Assembly: GCA_903813345.2 (NCBI GenBank)
Contig: CAIIXF020000006.1
Coordinates: 22,449,936-22,513,935 of the forward strand
Reading direction: 5' to 3'
Source: Owenia fusiformis
Taxonomy: Eukaryota > Annelida > Polychaeta > Sabellida > Oweniidae
DNA: 64,000 bases
Part shown: in pieces, positions 21,931 to 32,843 of the stretch
Position numbering within the stretch: the stretch's first letter is position 1
Layout of the letters: each line of letters begins with the position of its first letter
Made by a program: the position numbers and the translations under genes
The notes under the pieces: model-generated
The model's database searches: none
Seen by the model: the letters and a program-made list of their open reading frames with translations, nothing else
Told to the model about the DNA's origin: nothing

Positions 21931-22874
21931 TTCTTCCCTACTACTGCCTACTTACCTATTTTACATATAACTGTAAAAAGAAATACAATTCGTAAGATGC
22001 CTCGATTTCTATATGAATTTGACGCCATTGTCCGTGAGCCTGTTTAATAGTTGCCCGGCTAGATTTAAGTTTCAGTTTCCGTTTTCGTAAATGTTTTGCT
22101 TTTCCGCTTCTTATGATTATCCTGTCTCCTTAATCTGAAACAAAAATGTTTAATTGGAGTATACATACACGACGTTCAGCACATAGTGGACAAATGAAGT
22201 TTTTTGAATATACAGTATGCATGAGTCTATTGTGGCCTATAGTGTTGGGTGTAAGGGCGTGATCGTCGAGGCTTTAGATTATTTCACAATATCACTCCTA
22301 CTACTGATACACCTGTATGCATTAATTACCGATTAATATATCTATTTTTAAATGAATAAACATGCGAGTAATCTATTTCCGGTAAGGTCTAAAACATAAC
22401 TATGAGCAAACTGACAGAAGAGGAGAAATCTTCCATTTGTAAGTCAGTATAAGAAGGAACGAGTGTAGTGGTCTAGACCCAGGATGAAGAAAAAACCATA
22501 AATAATCTCTATAAAGATGAACAGGATCTACGAAGATGAATTAATTGTACTTTGAGAAATAGGTCAATGTGTTCTTTCATGGTGTGATGAATTATTTTTA
22601 TCTTATTTTTAATAAAAAAAAAATATGTTGTATACACCAAATATGAACGCTTCTTTCCGTGAACACGAGTCGTTTTATTACGCTATATGACCAGCCTAAC
22701 TTAAAATTCCCAATGTAATCCAATAGTATAGTTTCTAATTCCCCGGGTAGTATCGCAAAATCTCGCGAAATCCCGTTTTCGAAAATCTTGGGCCAGAAAA
22801 TCTCGGACGCCATTACTTTTCAATACACGCAAAACAATTTCTCCATCATAATCACAAATACGCAAATATCTACG
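21931..22874. other. intergenic, nothing recognised
   Basis: AT-rich sequence leading up to the SAP-like frame. A possible small minus-strand exon (TTTCTTTTTACAG, 15 bases, then GTAAGT) near 21950-21990 contains a stop and was not called. Confidence 0.4.
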
Positions 22875-23783
22875 ATGAATCGGCAGGAACATTTCCTGTC
22901 TTGGAAAGTGGAAGATCTCAAGCGTTGACTGTGTTACGCGGTATATGGCATACATTCATGGTTGCGCGGTATTCGTGATACGGTTGAATATGCCATACTC
23001 ACCTGCGGTATATGGCATATTCCGCAGGTGAGTATGCGATATTCCGCAGTGAATATGCGATACATTGATTTCAGTGAATACCCGATACTCACCTGCAGAA
23101 TATGTCATACTCACTTGCGGAATATGCCATATACCGCAGGTGAATATGACATATACCGCAGGTGAAAACGTGATACAGAAAGCCTTGATTTGATTGGTTG
23201 CGAAAATCGACTCTAAATGTAAAACTACGCTGGATTACCAATATAGTCAGTGCGTCGAGTACTAATATATGAATCCTGGTTTGATTGAGAACGTTTATTA
23301 CACGAGATTGGTGACTGATACTTCTGCTAAGTTAATATATTCGATACACAGTACTGTTGATTCAGTAATCATTATAATAATTTATAACGTTTTACTTGTT
23401 CGTTCAATCGATGTAATTGACAATTGCGTACTTCCGTATCGCGTTCTCATTGGTTAGTATGTATGCCATATACCGCAGGTGAATCTGTCATACATCGCAA
23501 GTGAATATGCCATATTCGTTGCGGAATATGACATATTTTTGTATCGTGTTTACCGCGTAACAGACTGGGCGAGCGGAAAGTGACGTGTAGTGGATACAAC
23601 AAGCCAGAGTTGGTGAGGATTGCCGAGGCAGTTTCCAAGCTGGATCTTCCGAAAAATCCAGATCTGCAAAGTGCAGTTCTTGCAAACAGATCGTCCCTGG
23701 ATCGCCTCCGTAGGCTTGGATTTAGAGAAGATCCTCTCAGGCTATTATTATTTTATTGGATGGGATATTTCACAAATGCTTGA
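22875..23783 (+). pseudogene. SAP-like domain reading frame interrupted by an element
   Basis: ATG at 22875 reads MNRQEHFLSWKVEDLKR and then hits the 631-bp element at 22932. Directly after the element the same frame continues with LGERKVTCSGYNKPELVRIA, then KLDLPKNPDLQ, until a stop at 23781-23783. The L-x(n)-S-G-Y-N-K-x-E-L-V pattern resembles SAP DNA-binding modules or the SAP-like leader of some transposon-linked proteins; this is inference from pattern only. Removing the element and one target copy leaves a continuous frame except for one TGA at the junction, where family members might have Trp. It may be a dead exon or a mobile-element fragment. Confidence 0.5.
22932..23562. mobile_element. 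TGTTACGCGG element, inverted copy
   Basis: Begins TGTTACGCGGTATATGGCAT and ends TACCGCGTAACA, flanked by GACTG at 22927-22931 and 23563-23567. It is 631 bp, in the opposite orientation to 21271-21925. TG...CA ends and a 5-bp duplication also fit a solo LTR; the 12-bp terminal inverted repeat argues for a MITE. Confidence 0.85.
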
Positions 23784-24289
23784 TTTAATTTTAAATGAAT
23801 ATGCCATGACCCATGATCTTGACGAGATATTACTTAAACGAAAGCTTGCAGAGCTTGTCTATCTTCAGTAATTCAATGGGGGGGGGGGGCTTCAATGAGG
23901 TTGGATAAATCGTTTATCATGTCGCTTGTATCATGGTTATCCTGGCATTGTGAACAACCACCTATACTTTCGTACAATAAATACCGATATGCGATACAAA
24001 AAATGTCATGAAGATTAAATTAATCTCAGTGATAAGATACATAAAATAATTACTACAGTGTCAGTTGCAATCTTCCTTCCTGCTTCGTCAGAATTTCCCG
24101 CTTCTTTCAATGCATCCTTCTAGCGAGGACAAAGATTGATTGATGGGAAAATTATGCAGAAAGTCACAATTTCTCATGGGAGGAACACCTGATATATACA
24201 GAGTGATCCCTAAAATTGCAACCCTCTTATTTTAAAAGAACAACAAGTGCAATTATGATGAATCGTTTTAATTTTTCAAGAAATGTGTA

Positions 24290-24432
24290 ATGCCTGGGTC
24301 ACATATGCTCCGATCCATCGGCCGGCGCCCGGCCGATTGAGTGTTTTGTTCAATATTGTATTCAATTTTGAACAAAATACTCAATCGGGCGAGCGCCGTA
24401 GTGAAAATCGGAGCAAATGTGACCACGGCATT
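24290..24432. mobile_element. hairpin MITE (GGCGCCCGGCCGATTGAGT family), copy 1
   Basis: Starts ATGCCTGGGTCACA and ends TGTGACCACGGCAT. The whole 143 bases folds: CCGATTGAGTGTTTTGTTCA pairs with TGAACAAAATACTCAATCGG. Related copies are at 41143, 45636 and 46111. Confidence 0.85.
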
Positions 24433-25145
24433 AGATGGGCATATCATAGAGCATATGCTCCCCTCTCAGTTATTCATAGGTTCATATGTCATTTGAAGAA
24501 TGCAATCCTATTTTCTTCACTTTATTGCTATTTTCACTGTTAATGAAAATTGTATGTTGGATGTACGTTTGGCCCTAAAAGGGCATCAGTACAAATAAAT
24601 CCTATTATATATATACTTAATCAACCATAACTATTCTCCCGACCTTCTGGATTCTTACTCAGGTCAACCGGGGCCAGTAAGGACCTAAAGAATGAGGACC
24701 ATAATTCCCGGCGGAACATGAATCTTAAATATTAACAGATTCTTGGTACTATTTTCTTTATCTCAGAAACCAGCTAAATGTGAGAGTATCTCCAGAATCA
24801 ATTTCAAGAAATGAGGTTCTGAAATCGGACGATAAAAACTTATCTTATATGGTTCAAATACATATTAGGGTACGAGGAACATGAACGATTTTGAAATTCC
24901 GTCCTGCATTACTAGTAATCCAGAGCGGAACTTCAAAATCAAGCCAAATGCTATTGCACAAATTATTGGTTTATATAGCATAACTGATACAAGATAGCTA
25001 GAGTGAGGTAAGTTGAAATATTAACTCTTTATTAATGATGACATATAAAGCGAATTAACCAAAATAGCTATCACATCAAACAAGTTGTCACTGCGTTCTT
25101 TAAAACGTTTAATGCATTCAAATTATTTTCCATAATGGTCAGTTC

Positions 25146-25628
25146 TAACACCCCAGTCATTATCCCGAAGTCCTGGCACGGGATAACCCAGTCACATTTC
25201 CTACGCCGACCGTGCAGTCTATCATTTTTGTGGTCAGTAACATTTCTACGCTCGCCGTAGAATTTCTGCGGTCGGATACTTTTGAAGTCACATTTTCTAC
25301 GGCAGCCGCACGGCGAATTTTGAATTTCTGTTGATAAAAGTTTATGTTTTCTTCTATTTAATTTAAATCAGTAAAATTCATAAATGTTATTTATAGTGCT
25401 AGGATATAATATCAAATAAAGTGTTAAGTAATAAATTGACCAATAGTAACTCAATCTTTTGTCATATAGGTTGCTTTGGTATCAATGACCTTTCAAACAC
25501 ACTGTTGATCCTCTCGATTACGCTGGTTACAGAAAGTAGTTTTCCTACGCTCGCCGCAGAAATTCACTGATTTAATTGATCTGCGGTCAACGTTCGGCTA
25601 CCGTACGATAAATTTGACTGGGGTGTTA
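25146..25628. mobile_element. MITE with TAACACCCCAGTCA ends
   Basis: Begins TAACACCCCAGTCA and ends TGACTGGGGTGTTA. The interior holds repeated TCTACG(C/G)(C/T)(C/G)GCCG motifs. 483 bp, no coding capacity. Confidence 0.8.
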
Positions 25629-27540
25629 ATGTAGCTCATTTTTCACCAGGGTTACCCAGTTTGCAATCCTGATATGTAGAAAATGAAATATATTTTCGAA
25701 AGCACTTCTATTTGATAGTACCCCAAACACTAATTAGTCACAAACTTTAAAGCTTGTTTTAAACACTTTCCCTTTATTGGATCATCATGAAATTTCACAT
25801 GGACAAACTAGAAACAAATTCCAACTCTCATTTTTTTTATTTGCTTGAATTTTAATTTTTAAATGAAGAAGAACATTTGAAGTTTTTAAATTACAATATA
25901 TTGTTTGTGAAGCCCTGTATTTAACAATTGTTTGTTCAAGGTAGGTGGAGAAATAAAGTACCAATATAAAAATACATTTTGACATTAATTCCTCCACTTT
26001 TTAAGATTAAACCACTTTGAACAATAACTACATTTAATGGTCATTTATAACCACATAATATTTAGCTATGATAGATCTAAAGCGGAAATGACACCTGTAT
26101 GGTTCTACATAGCGATTTTTGTTTATTTATTTGAGTTATCGCTATAATTAAATGTATCGTCAGCTTTATCAACAAACAGCCAATTAAAAATACAGAGGCA
26201 GAACATAAAAAACCTTCCTGGAAATATCAGTAATAAATAATTTCTATATAATGATACATTCTGAGAAAAAAGGAACAACGACAAGAGAAATATAATACAT
26301 CGGAGGCAAATTGTTGCTGAAATTACCAGAAAAATATCTCCAGGGAAACACAGAAAAAGTCTCATTAGGGTTTACGTTGCAACTTTTCTCATTAGTGCCT
26401 TAAGGCGTGTAAAATGATATTGATTAAGGCATCAGATAAAAACCAACATTCCTAGGTATAGGAACACCCTGAATCTTGCACTGTATGTTACATTACGTTA
26501 CAAGATATTAGTAAGCAAATAGTTTTTGGAGTTTCCATGCTAGTTATATAAATAGGCAAATATACAGGATGAAGTTTGGGTAAGTATAATTTGTAATTAC
26601 GGAATTATTTGATTAAGTTCCATTTCAATTACTCGTGACATTTTTTCGCATCTATTTATATCTTATAACCGTATCTGTTGCATAATGAGTTCGATACGCC
26701 AAAGGGGATTTTCATATTGACATTAATTCATCAAATGTCAGGTATATTTTTATATATTTTACTGATAAAGCAGATTACATGTCTTTTTAAAACAATTTTA
26801 ACCATCCATTTACTATTTCTGATTTTCTACCCGATCTGAGAATCATCGTGAATGATACACTAGCAGTTTTGTGAATCATGAATCGAAATTAATGAAACTT
26901 ACTCAATGTCCAAAATAAAATTTACATTTGTCATATAGGACGAAGAAAAAAGAGTTGCTGCGTCTGAACCTTCCTCAAATGACGCTTAACTCGAACGCCC
27001 ACAACTGGGGAGCAACCGGAACTCCGATCGGGTAAGTTACCTATATCATCAGGGAGGATTGGATTCCAGGGACGCAACTAGATTTTTTCCAACAATGGAT
27101 CCGATCTTGAAGGATGTCGTGATTTTCAAGTCAAATTTTTAATCGCGAGTTTTGGTCTTATTACATTAGAAAAAATTCAAAACACACAAGAAGTGATCAA
27201 GATATTGGCCCGAATCTTCTGAATTACTGATTATGATTTTATAACCAGTTAAATATCAAATAGTAACGCCCGACATTCTGACATTTTCATTGTTGGATAA
27301 TATCTAGATTACATTCTTTGATCCAATTCTCGCTATTATCATCGTGAAATGGCTATTTCAAAATTTGCTTTGGTATCTGTACGCTCACCAGAACTACTGT
27401 GTGCCCTTCGTGTCAACCTATATTAACATCAGAAATAATACGCATTGCTTGGTACACCTAAATTCATTGCTTCACTGATATAACAGTGTAAACTATACAT
27501 TTACATACTATTGTCGTTTTTAAACTGAATACCCCTTTAA
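25629..27540. other. intergenic, nothing recognised
   Basis: No repeat pair or family-like reading frame was found. The 80-codon minus-strand hydrophobic frame at 26123-26365 starts like a signal peptide but has no good donor in the phase COX needs. Confidence 0.4.
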
Positions 27541-28279
27541 TACAGGGTGTTAGAAAAACGCAACCCAAAGAAATCGCTATATCTTGGAAAATACTTGTCC
27601 AATTGTGTTCATTTTTTCAAGAGACTGTGTATGTATAGCTCATGTTGTTAGTTAGTTGTAAATCATGATGCCTTGGACAACTGCTCAAAAGACATTAGTA
27701 TTAGCGAAGATACGAAAACACAGTTAGAGACGACTGCAACAGCAATAAAACCAAATCACTTTCTAACCATAGTGTTTTGGCTATTCAAATTTGGCACAAA
27801 TCATCTTCATCCAATGTATGATAAATCTGTACAGTGAAATCAAAATCTCTACAGGGACTTTACAGTTTTGGTCGAAATGCTTTCAAAACTCAGTCACTGA
27901 AACACCCTGGTTCAGTCAGACTTAGGAGGCAGTTTTACCATGACTGTAAAGTCCCTGAAGTGATTTTAATGAAACTCCCCTAATTCACTACACATTATAT
28001 GAAGATAATTTGTCTTGAATCTGAAGTGCCAAAACACCATGGTTAGAAAGTTATTAGGGTTTATTGCTCTGGCGGTCACCTCTGACTGCGTTTTTCGTAT
28101 CTTTCTAATACTAATGTATTTTGAGCAGGTCTCCAAGGCATCAAGTTTTACAACTGACTAACAGCAGGAGCTATACATACACAGTCTCCTCGTTCTTTCC
28201 TGAAAAAATGAACACAATTGGATAAGTATTTCCCAAGATATAGCGACTTCTTTGGGTTTTGTTTTTTGAACACCCTGTA
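27541..28279. mobile_element. foldback element with TACAGGGTGTT ends
   Basis: Starts TACAGGGTGTTAGAAAAACG and ends TTTTTTGAACACCCTGTA. The arms of about 350 bases each are inverted copies (CCAATTGTGTTCATTTTTTC against GAAAAAATGAACACAATTGG). Terminal TA, mariner-type. Confidence 0.88.
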
Positions 28280-28458
28280 CTACTTATTAGATCATGCGAT
28301 AATTTATTTGTAATTGCTTATGTTTTTTGTGTTTTTGAATCGCGCTTTTTATAATATTCGCATATTCAAACTTTCTTTTGTAATTAAATATTGAAATTTG
28401 TGAGTGATGATTTAAACAGTGACTAGAAATCCTGGGCTAGATATATAAATTAACTTAC

Positions 28459-28606
28459 CTTTAAAACTCAAATCCAAACACCGTTCATTCCATGTACTTC
28501 CGATTGTAAGCGATGTCAACTTAATGTATTGATTGACAAGAAATGATAATATATAAATACAGATATAAGGAACTGTACTAATGACACATGTTCTAAAAAT
28601 CAACAC
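28459..28606 (-). CDS. speculative COX signal-peptide exon
   Basis: An ATG at 28604-28606 opens 49 codons starting MLIFRTCVISTVPYICIYIL, a hydrophobic leader, and stops at AAAG before GTAAGTT. The phase is 1, exactly what the EGF exon requires. However, the leader is followed by about 22 extra residues, the intron would be 13.7 kb of repeats, and AT-rich DNA yields such frames by chance. It is listed only as the best-phased candidate seen. Confidence 0.2.
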
Positions 28607-28644
28607 ACAGCAGGCGCCTGTTCAATTATGAGTGATATTGAATA

Positions 28645-29471
28645 TACACTCCCCTCCATAAGATTGGCAACCTTAGCTCCCCCATTGAACTACGTGTTAA
28701 AGCCCTTTACGTTTGAATTTTTATTTACTTAACCTACGATGAAAATACTTATATTGATGAAAACGTCATTTGACTTTATTTCCAATATCTCCAAATTGTC
28801 TCAATTTTTTTCCTCGATTACAGTAGGTAGAAAATTGATGATAAAATTTTTGAAAATCGTCATTCCCATGTAAACCAATGGGAAATGGTGGGTTCGGGAC
28901 AAATCAGACATCAGGATATCTATGCAGCAAAAGATTCAGCAAAAAATATTTTTATAGAGAAAATAAATTGAATTCTCTAACATTTTCGTACACTAAGTGT
29001 TTAGTTTAATTGATGAATACTAAAGTTACAGAGTCATTTTTGAAAATCATTTTCCGCCTCCTGTGTTATTTCTATGGGAGTGGTTTTTTGAAAAACAATT
29101 TTGTTGAACCTGAAGAAACGTATCAATCTTTTGTAAAATAAAGTTAACAAATTCAATTGCCTACCTAACTTGTATATTTTGCAAGGACTCGGATGAATGG
29201 GTATTTTGTCACATGACCATTTCCCATTGGTTAATATGGGAATGTCGATTTTCAAAAATTCATCAACTTTATCATCAATTTTCGACCTATTGTAATTGAG
29301 GAAAAAAATTGAGAAAACTTGGAGGTATTGGAAACAAAGTCAAATTACGTTGCCATCAATAGTATAAGTATTTTCATCGCAGGTTAAGTAGGTAAAATTC
29401 AAAGGTAAAGAGGCTTTAACACGTAGTTCAATGGGGGAGCTAAGGTTGCCAAACTTATGGAGGGGAGTGTA
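28645..29471 (+). mobile_element. CACTCCCC mariner-type MITE, complete copy
   Basis: Begins TACACTCCCCTCCATAAG and ends CTTATGGAGGGGAGTGTA, flanked by or including TA. It is 827 bp without a transposase. The body is about 75-90 percent like the cluster at 30044-31801 by eye. Confidence 0.88.
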
Positions 29472-30043
29472 CATATTTAGCCAGGGAATGGAACAAACAC
29501 CTGTTCATGAAGGTGAAATGTGTATTAATAAAGTAATAGTTATTTCTGACAAATGTTATGATGCGAAAATAACATTTCAAAGTTTTACGCGGATAAAAGA
29601 AGCTCTGCTTAATTATGTAATTGAAAAGTGTTTGAAATCTAGCTAAGATTTAAATTGTTTGATTCTATTTCTTTCTGAATTTTAGTGCTCGGTTTTATTA
29701 AATTTATTCTCTAAAAGTGTCGAGTGATTAATATCGCATTTACTCTCAACTTATTTATACTTTTCTATATCTTATATGTACTCAAATGACCACCCACATA
29801 TAATATCAATGGGACTTTCCTAATCCAGTGTGCCAGCTGCTGGTCACTCCGAGAACATTTCTAAACAAGGGCTGACCCAAAAGTTTTGCACACAGTCACG
29901 GACGGATATTATTCATATTTGGTTCCAATCATTAATTGTGCTATATACAGTTTTTATTATATCGATTAATATCGCATTTACTCTCAACTTATTATATTTA
30001 AACGGGAGATATATTTCGGATTGTGTATGGCCTAGGTAACACA

Positions 30044-31801
30044 TACACTCCCCTCCATAAGTTTGGCAACCTTTTTTCCCCATTGAACTACGTGTTAAAG
30101 CCTCTTTACGTTTGAATTTTTATTTACTTCACCGGCTATGAAATAACTTACACTCCCCTCCATAAGTTTGGCAACCTTTTTTCCCCATTGAACTACGTGT
30201 TAAAGCCTCTTTACGTTTGAATTTTTATTTACTTCACCGGCTATGAAATAACTTATAATATTGATGGAAACGTAACTTGACTTTATTTCCAATACCTCCA
30301 AATTTTCTCATTTTTTCCCCTCAATTACAATAGGTCGAAAATTGATGATAAATTTGATGAATTTTTGAAAATCGTCATTCCCATGTAATCCAATGGGAAA
30401 TGGAGGGTTCGGGGCAAATCAGAAATCAGGATATCTTTTCAGTAAAAGATTCAGCAAAAAAATATTTTTACATAGAAAATTGAATTGTCTAACTTTTTTG
30501 AACACTAAGTGATAAGTTTATTTGATGAATATTAAAGTTACAGCGCTTCAAAGTCATTTTTGAAAATAATTTTTCGCCTCCTGTGTTATTTCAATGGGAG
30601 AGGTTTTTTGAAAAACAATTTTGACTTTAAAGCCCTATAACTTTGTTGAACCTGAAGAAACATATCAATTTTTTGTTAAATAAAGTTAGCAAATTCAATT
30701 GCCTGCCTAACTCGTATTTTTGCAAGGACTCGGATGGATGGATATTCTGTCATATGACTTGCGGCAAACCTACCATTTCCCATTGGTTAACATGGAAATG
30801 TCGATTTTCAAAAATTCATCAAATTTATCATCAATTTTCGACCTATTGTAATTGAGGAAAAAAATTGAGAAAATTTGGAGGTATTGGAATTAAAGTCAAA
30901 TTACGTTTCCATCAATAGTATAAGTATTTTCATCGCAGGTTAAGTAAATAAAAATTCAAAGGTAAAGAGGCTTTAACACGTAGTTCAATGGGGGAAAAAA
31001 GGTTGCCAAACTTATGGAGGGGAGTGTATAATATTGATGGAAACGTAACTTGACTTTATTTCCAATACCTCCAAATTTTCTCATTTTTTCCCCTCAATTA
31101 CAATAGGTCGAAAATTGATGATAAATTTGATGAATTTTTGAAAATCGTCATTCCCATGTAATCCAATGGGAAATGGAGGGTTCGGGGCAAATCAGAAATC
31201 AGGATATCTTTTCAGTAAAAGATTCAGCAAAAAAATATTTTTACATAGAAAATTGAATTGTCTAACTTTTTTGAACACTAAGTGATAAGTTTATTTGATG
31301 AATATTAAAGTTACAGCGCTTCAAAGTCATTTTTGAAAATAATTTTTCGCCTCCTGTGTTATTTCAATGGGAGAGGTTTTTTGAAAAACAATTTTGACTT
31401 TAAAGCCCTATAACTTTGTTGAACCTGAAGAAACATATCAATTTTTTGTTAAATAAAGTTAGCAAATTCAATTGCCTGCCTAACTCGTATTTTTGCAAGG
31501 ACTCGGATGGATGGATATTCTGTCATATGACTTGCGGCAAACCTACCATTTCCCATTGGTTAACATGGAAATGTCGATTTTCAAAAATTCATCAAATTTA
31601 TCATCAATTTTCGACCTATTGTAATTGAGGAAAAAAATTGAGAAAATTTGGAGGTATTGGAATTAAAGTCAAATTACGTTTCCATCAATAGTATAAGTAT
31701 TTTCATCGCAGGTTAAGTAAATAAAAATTCAAAGGTAAAGAGGCTTTAACACGTAGTTCAATGGGGGAAAAAAGGTTGCCAAACTTATGGAGGGGAGTGT
31801 A
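30044..31801 (+). mobile_element. tandemly amplified CACTCCCC MITE
   Basis: The first 105 bases (30044-30148) are repeated at 30149, and the 773-base body 30255-31028 is repeated at 31028-31801. I saw no difference between the two bodies. Both end GGAGGGGAGTGTA. The two identical 70-codon frames at 30643 and 31416 are part of the repeat, not genes. Confidence 0.9.
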
Positions 31802-32329
31802 TATATTGTCAGTTTTCTACCATGTTATTTTTGGAGCGAGACTTAAAAATAAACATGGCTGAAGCTCTCAAAATTACAAGTTTGCAACGGTTTGGTGCAT
31901 GAATTTACGTTTGACGTACTTAATTACGATCAATTTAAGTGACTAGAAGCACGCAAGTGAAACAAGAACGGATGAATTCATTCATAATTATTAGTAGCCT
32001 GACATCACCAGTATTGAATCAATCAATGACTTAATCAAAGAGGAACAGATAAGGAATTGATCAATTGAGATTACCATGGAAACTAACAACAAAACAATTT
32101 ATCACGCGTATCCGTACACAAGAACTAATTAATGAATAAAAGCAAAAGAAAAACATCAAATATATTTGTAATGTTAAATTAAACTATGACTTAAGATACA
32201 ATAATAATGTTGGCAGTGTTAGCGAAGAGGAAAAAACTCAAGCGACAGCTTAGTGTAGTATTAGAGTGCTTGTTTATTTATTTATTCAAATTTTGTTGTT
32301 TGGCGAAATCAAGTAAGGGATGAATTGGC
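31802..32329. other. intergenic, nothing recognised
   Basis: AT-rich sequence between the MITE cluster and the LINE relic; no feature supported. Confidence 0.4.
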
Positions 32330-32409
32330 TCGACAAGGTTGGAACCCTGAATGCCAATCCTCCTTGCTTTCGAAAGGAGGATTGGCATTCAGGGTTCCAA
32401 CCTTGTCGA
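32330..32409. repeat. near-perfect hairpin at LINE 3' side
   Basis: The left arm TCGACAAGGTTGGAACCCTG and its exact complement CAGGGTTCCAACCTTGTCGA surround a short TTGCTTTCGA-type loop. A related single arm (GTTGGAACCCTGGGAGCCAA) lies at 34997-35016 on the other side of the reverse-transcriptase remnant. Confidence 0.8.
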
Positions 32410-32843
32410 CGACAACATTGAATGTCGTTATTTTCTGACATTATATCTATAAATGCATAATTAGCTATCCAAAATAGTTGAACTAATATCTTGATCACTT
32501 CTTGTTTTTGTTTTTTTTTAATAATCATTTATTTCAAATATATACTATACATACAATAATACAATAATAACGTTTGACTAGGTTACATTAGTAACATTAT
32601 TGTCAAACTAAAAACCTTAATGTAGTTACATTCATAAATTTTTACTTTACAAAGAAAGATTCATTATTTTATTTAAAATGGTCAAGTTGTGTGCTTAATG
32701 TGTAGAGTTTGGTTACGGGTCCAGTAGGTCTTTGGTGGATTGCAAAAATGAAACACTTGCTTTGATTATTAAAATATTAGTATTATCATCAAAATCAGGG
32801 TGACCAAATAAAAGCATGTCTATTTTATCAGAAGAATTACAAT

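Noticed and set aside
21647-23165. Frames rich in Cys-Gly-Ile-Cys-His repeats
   Set aside because: They arise from the palindromic TATGCCATATTC repeats on both strands, not from protein-coding selection.
19404-23562. CRISPR-like spaced palindromic repeats
   Set aside because: Spacing and unit length vary, the DNA is clearly animal, and the repeats are bounded by mobile-element ends with target duplications.
26123-26365. Hydrophobic minus-strand frame as the COX signal exon
   Set aside because: It lacks a good donor in phase 1; the only nearby GT sites are weak or out of phase.
30643-31628. Two identical 70-codon frames
   Set aside because: They lie in the duplicated MITE body, show no family features and differ from the frame in the 28645 copy.
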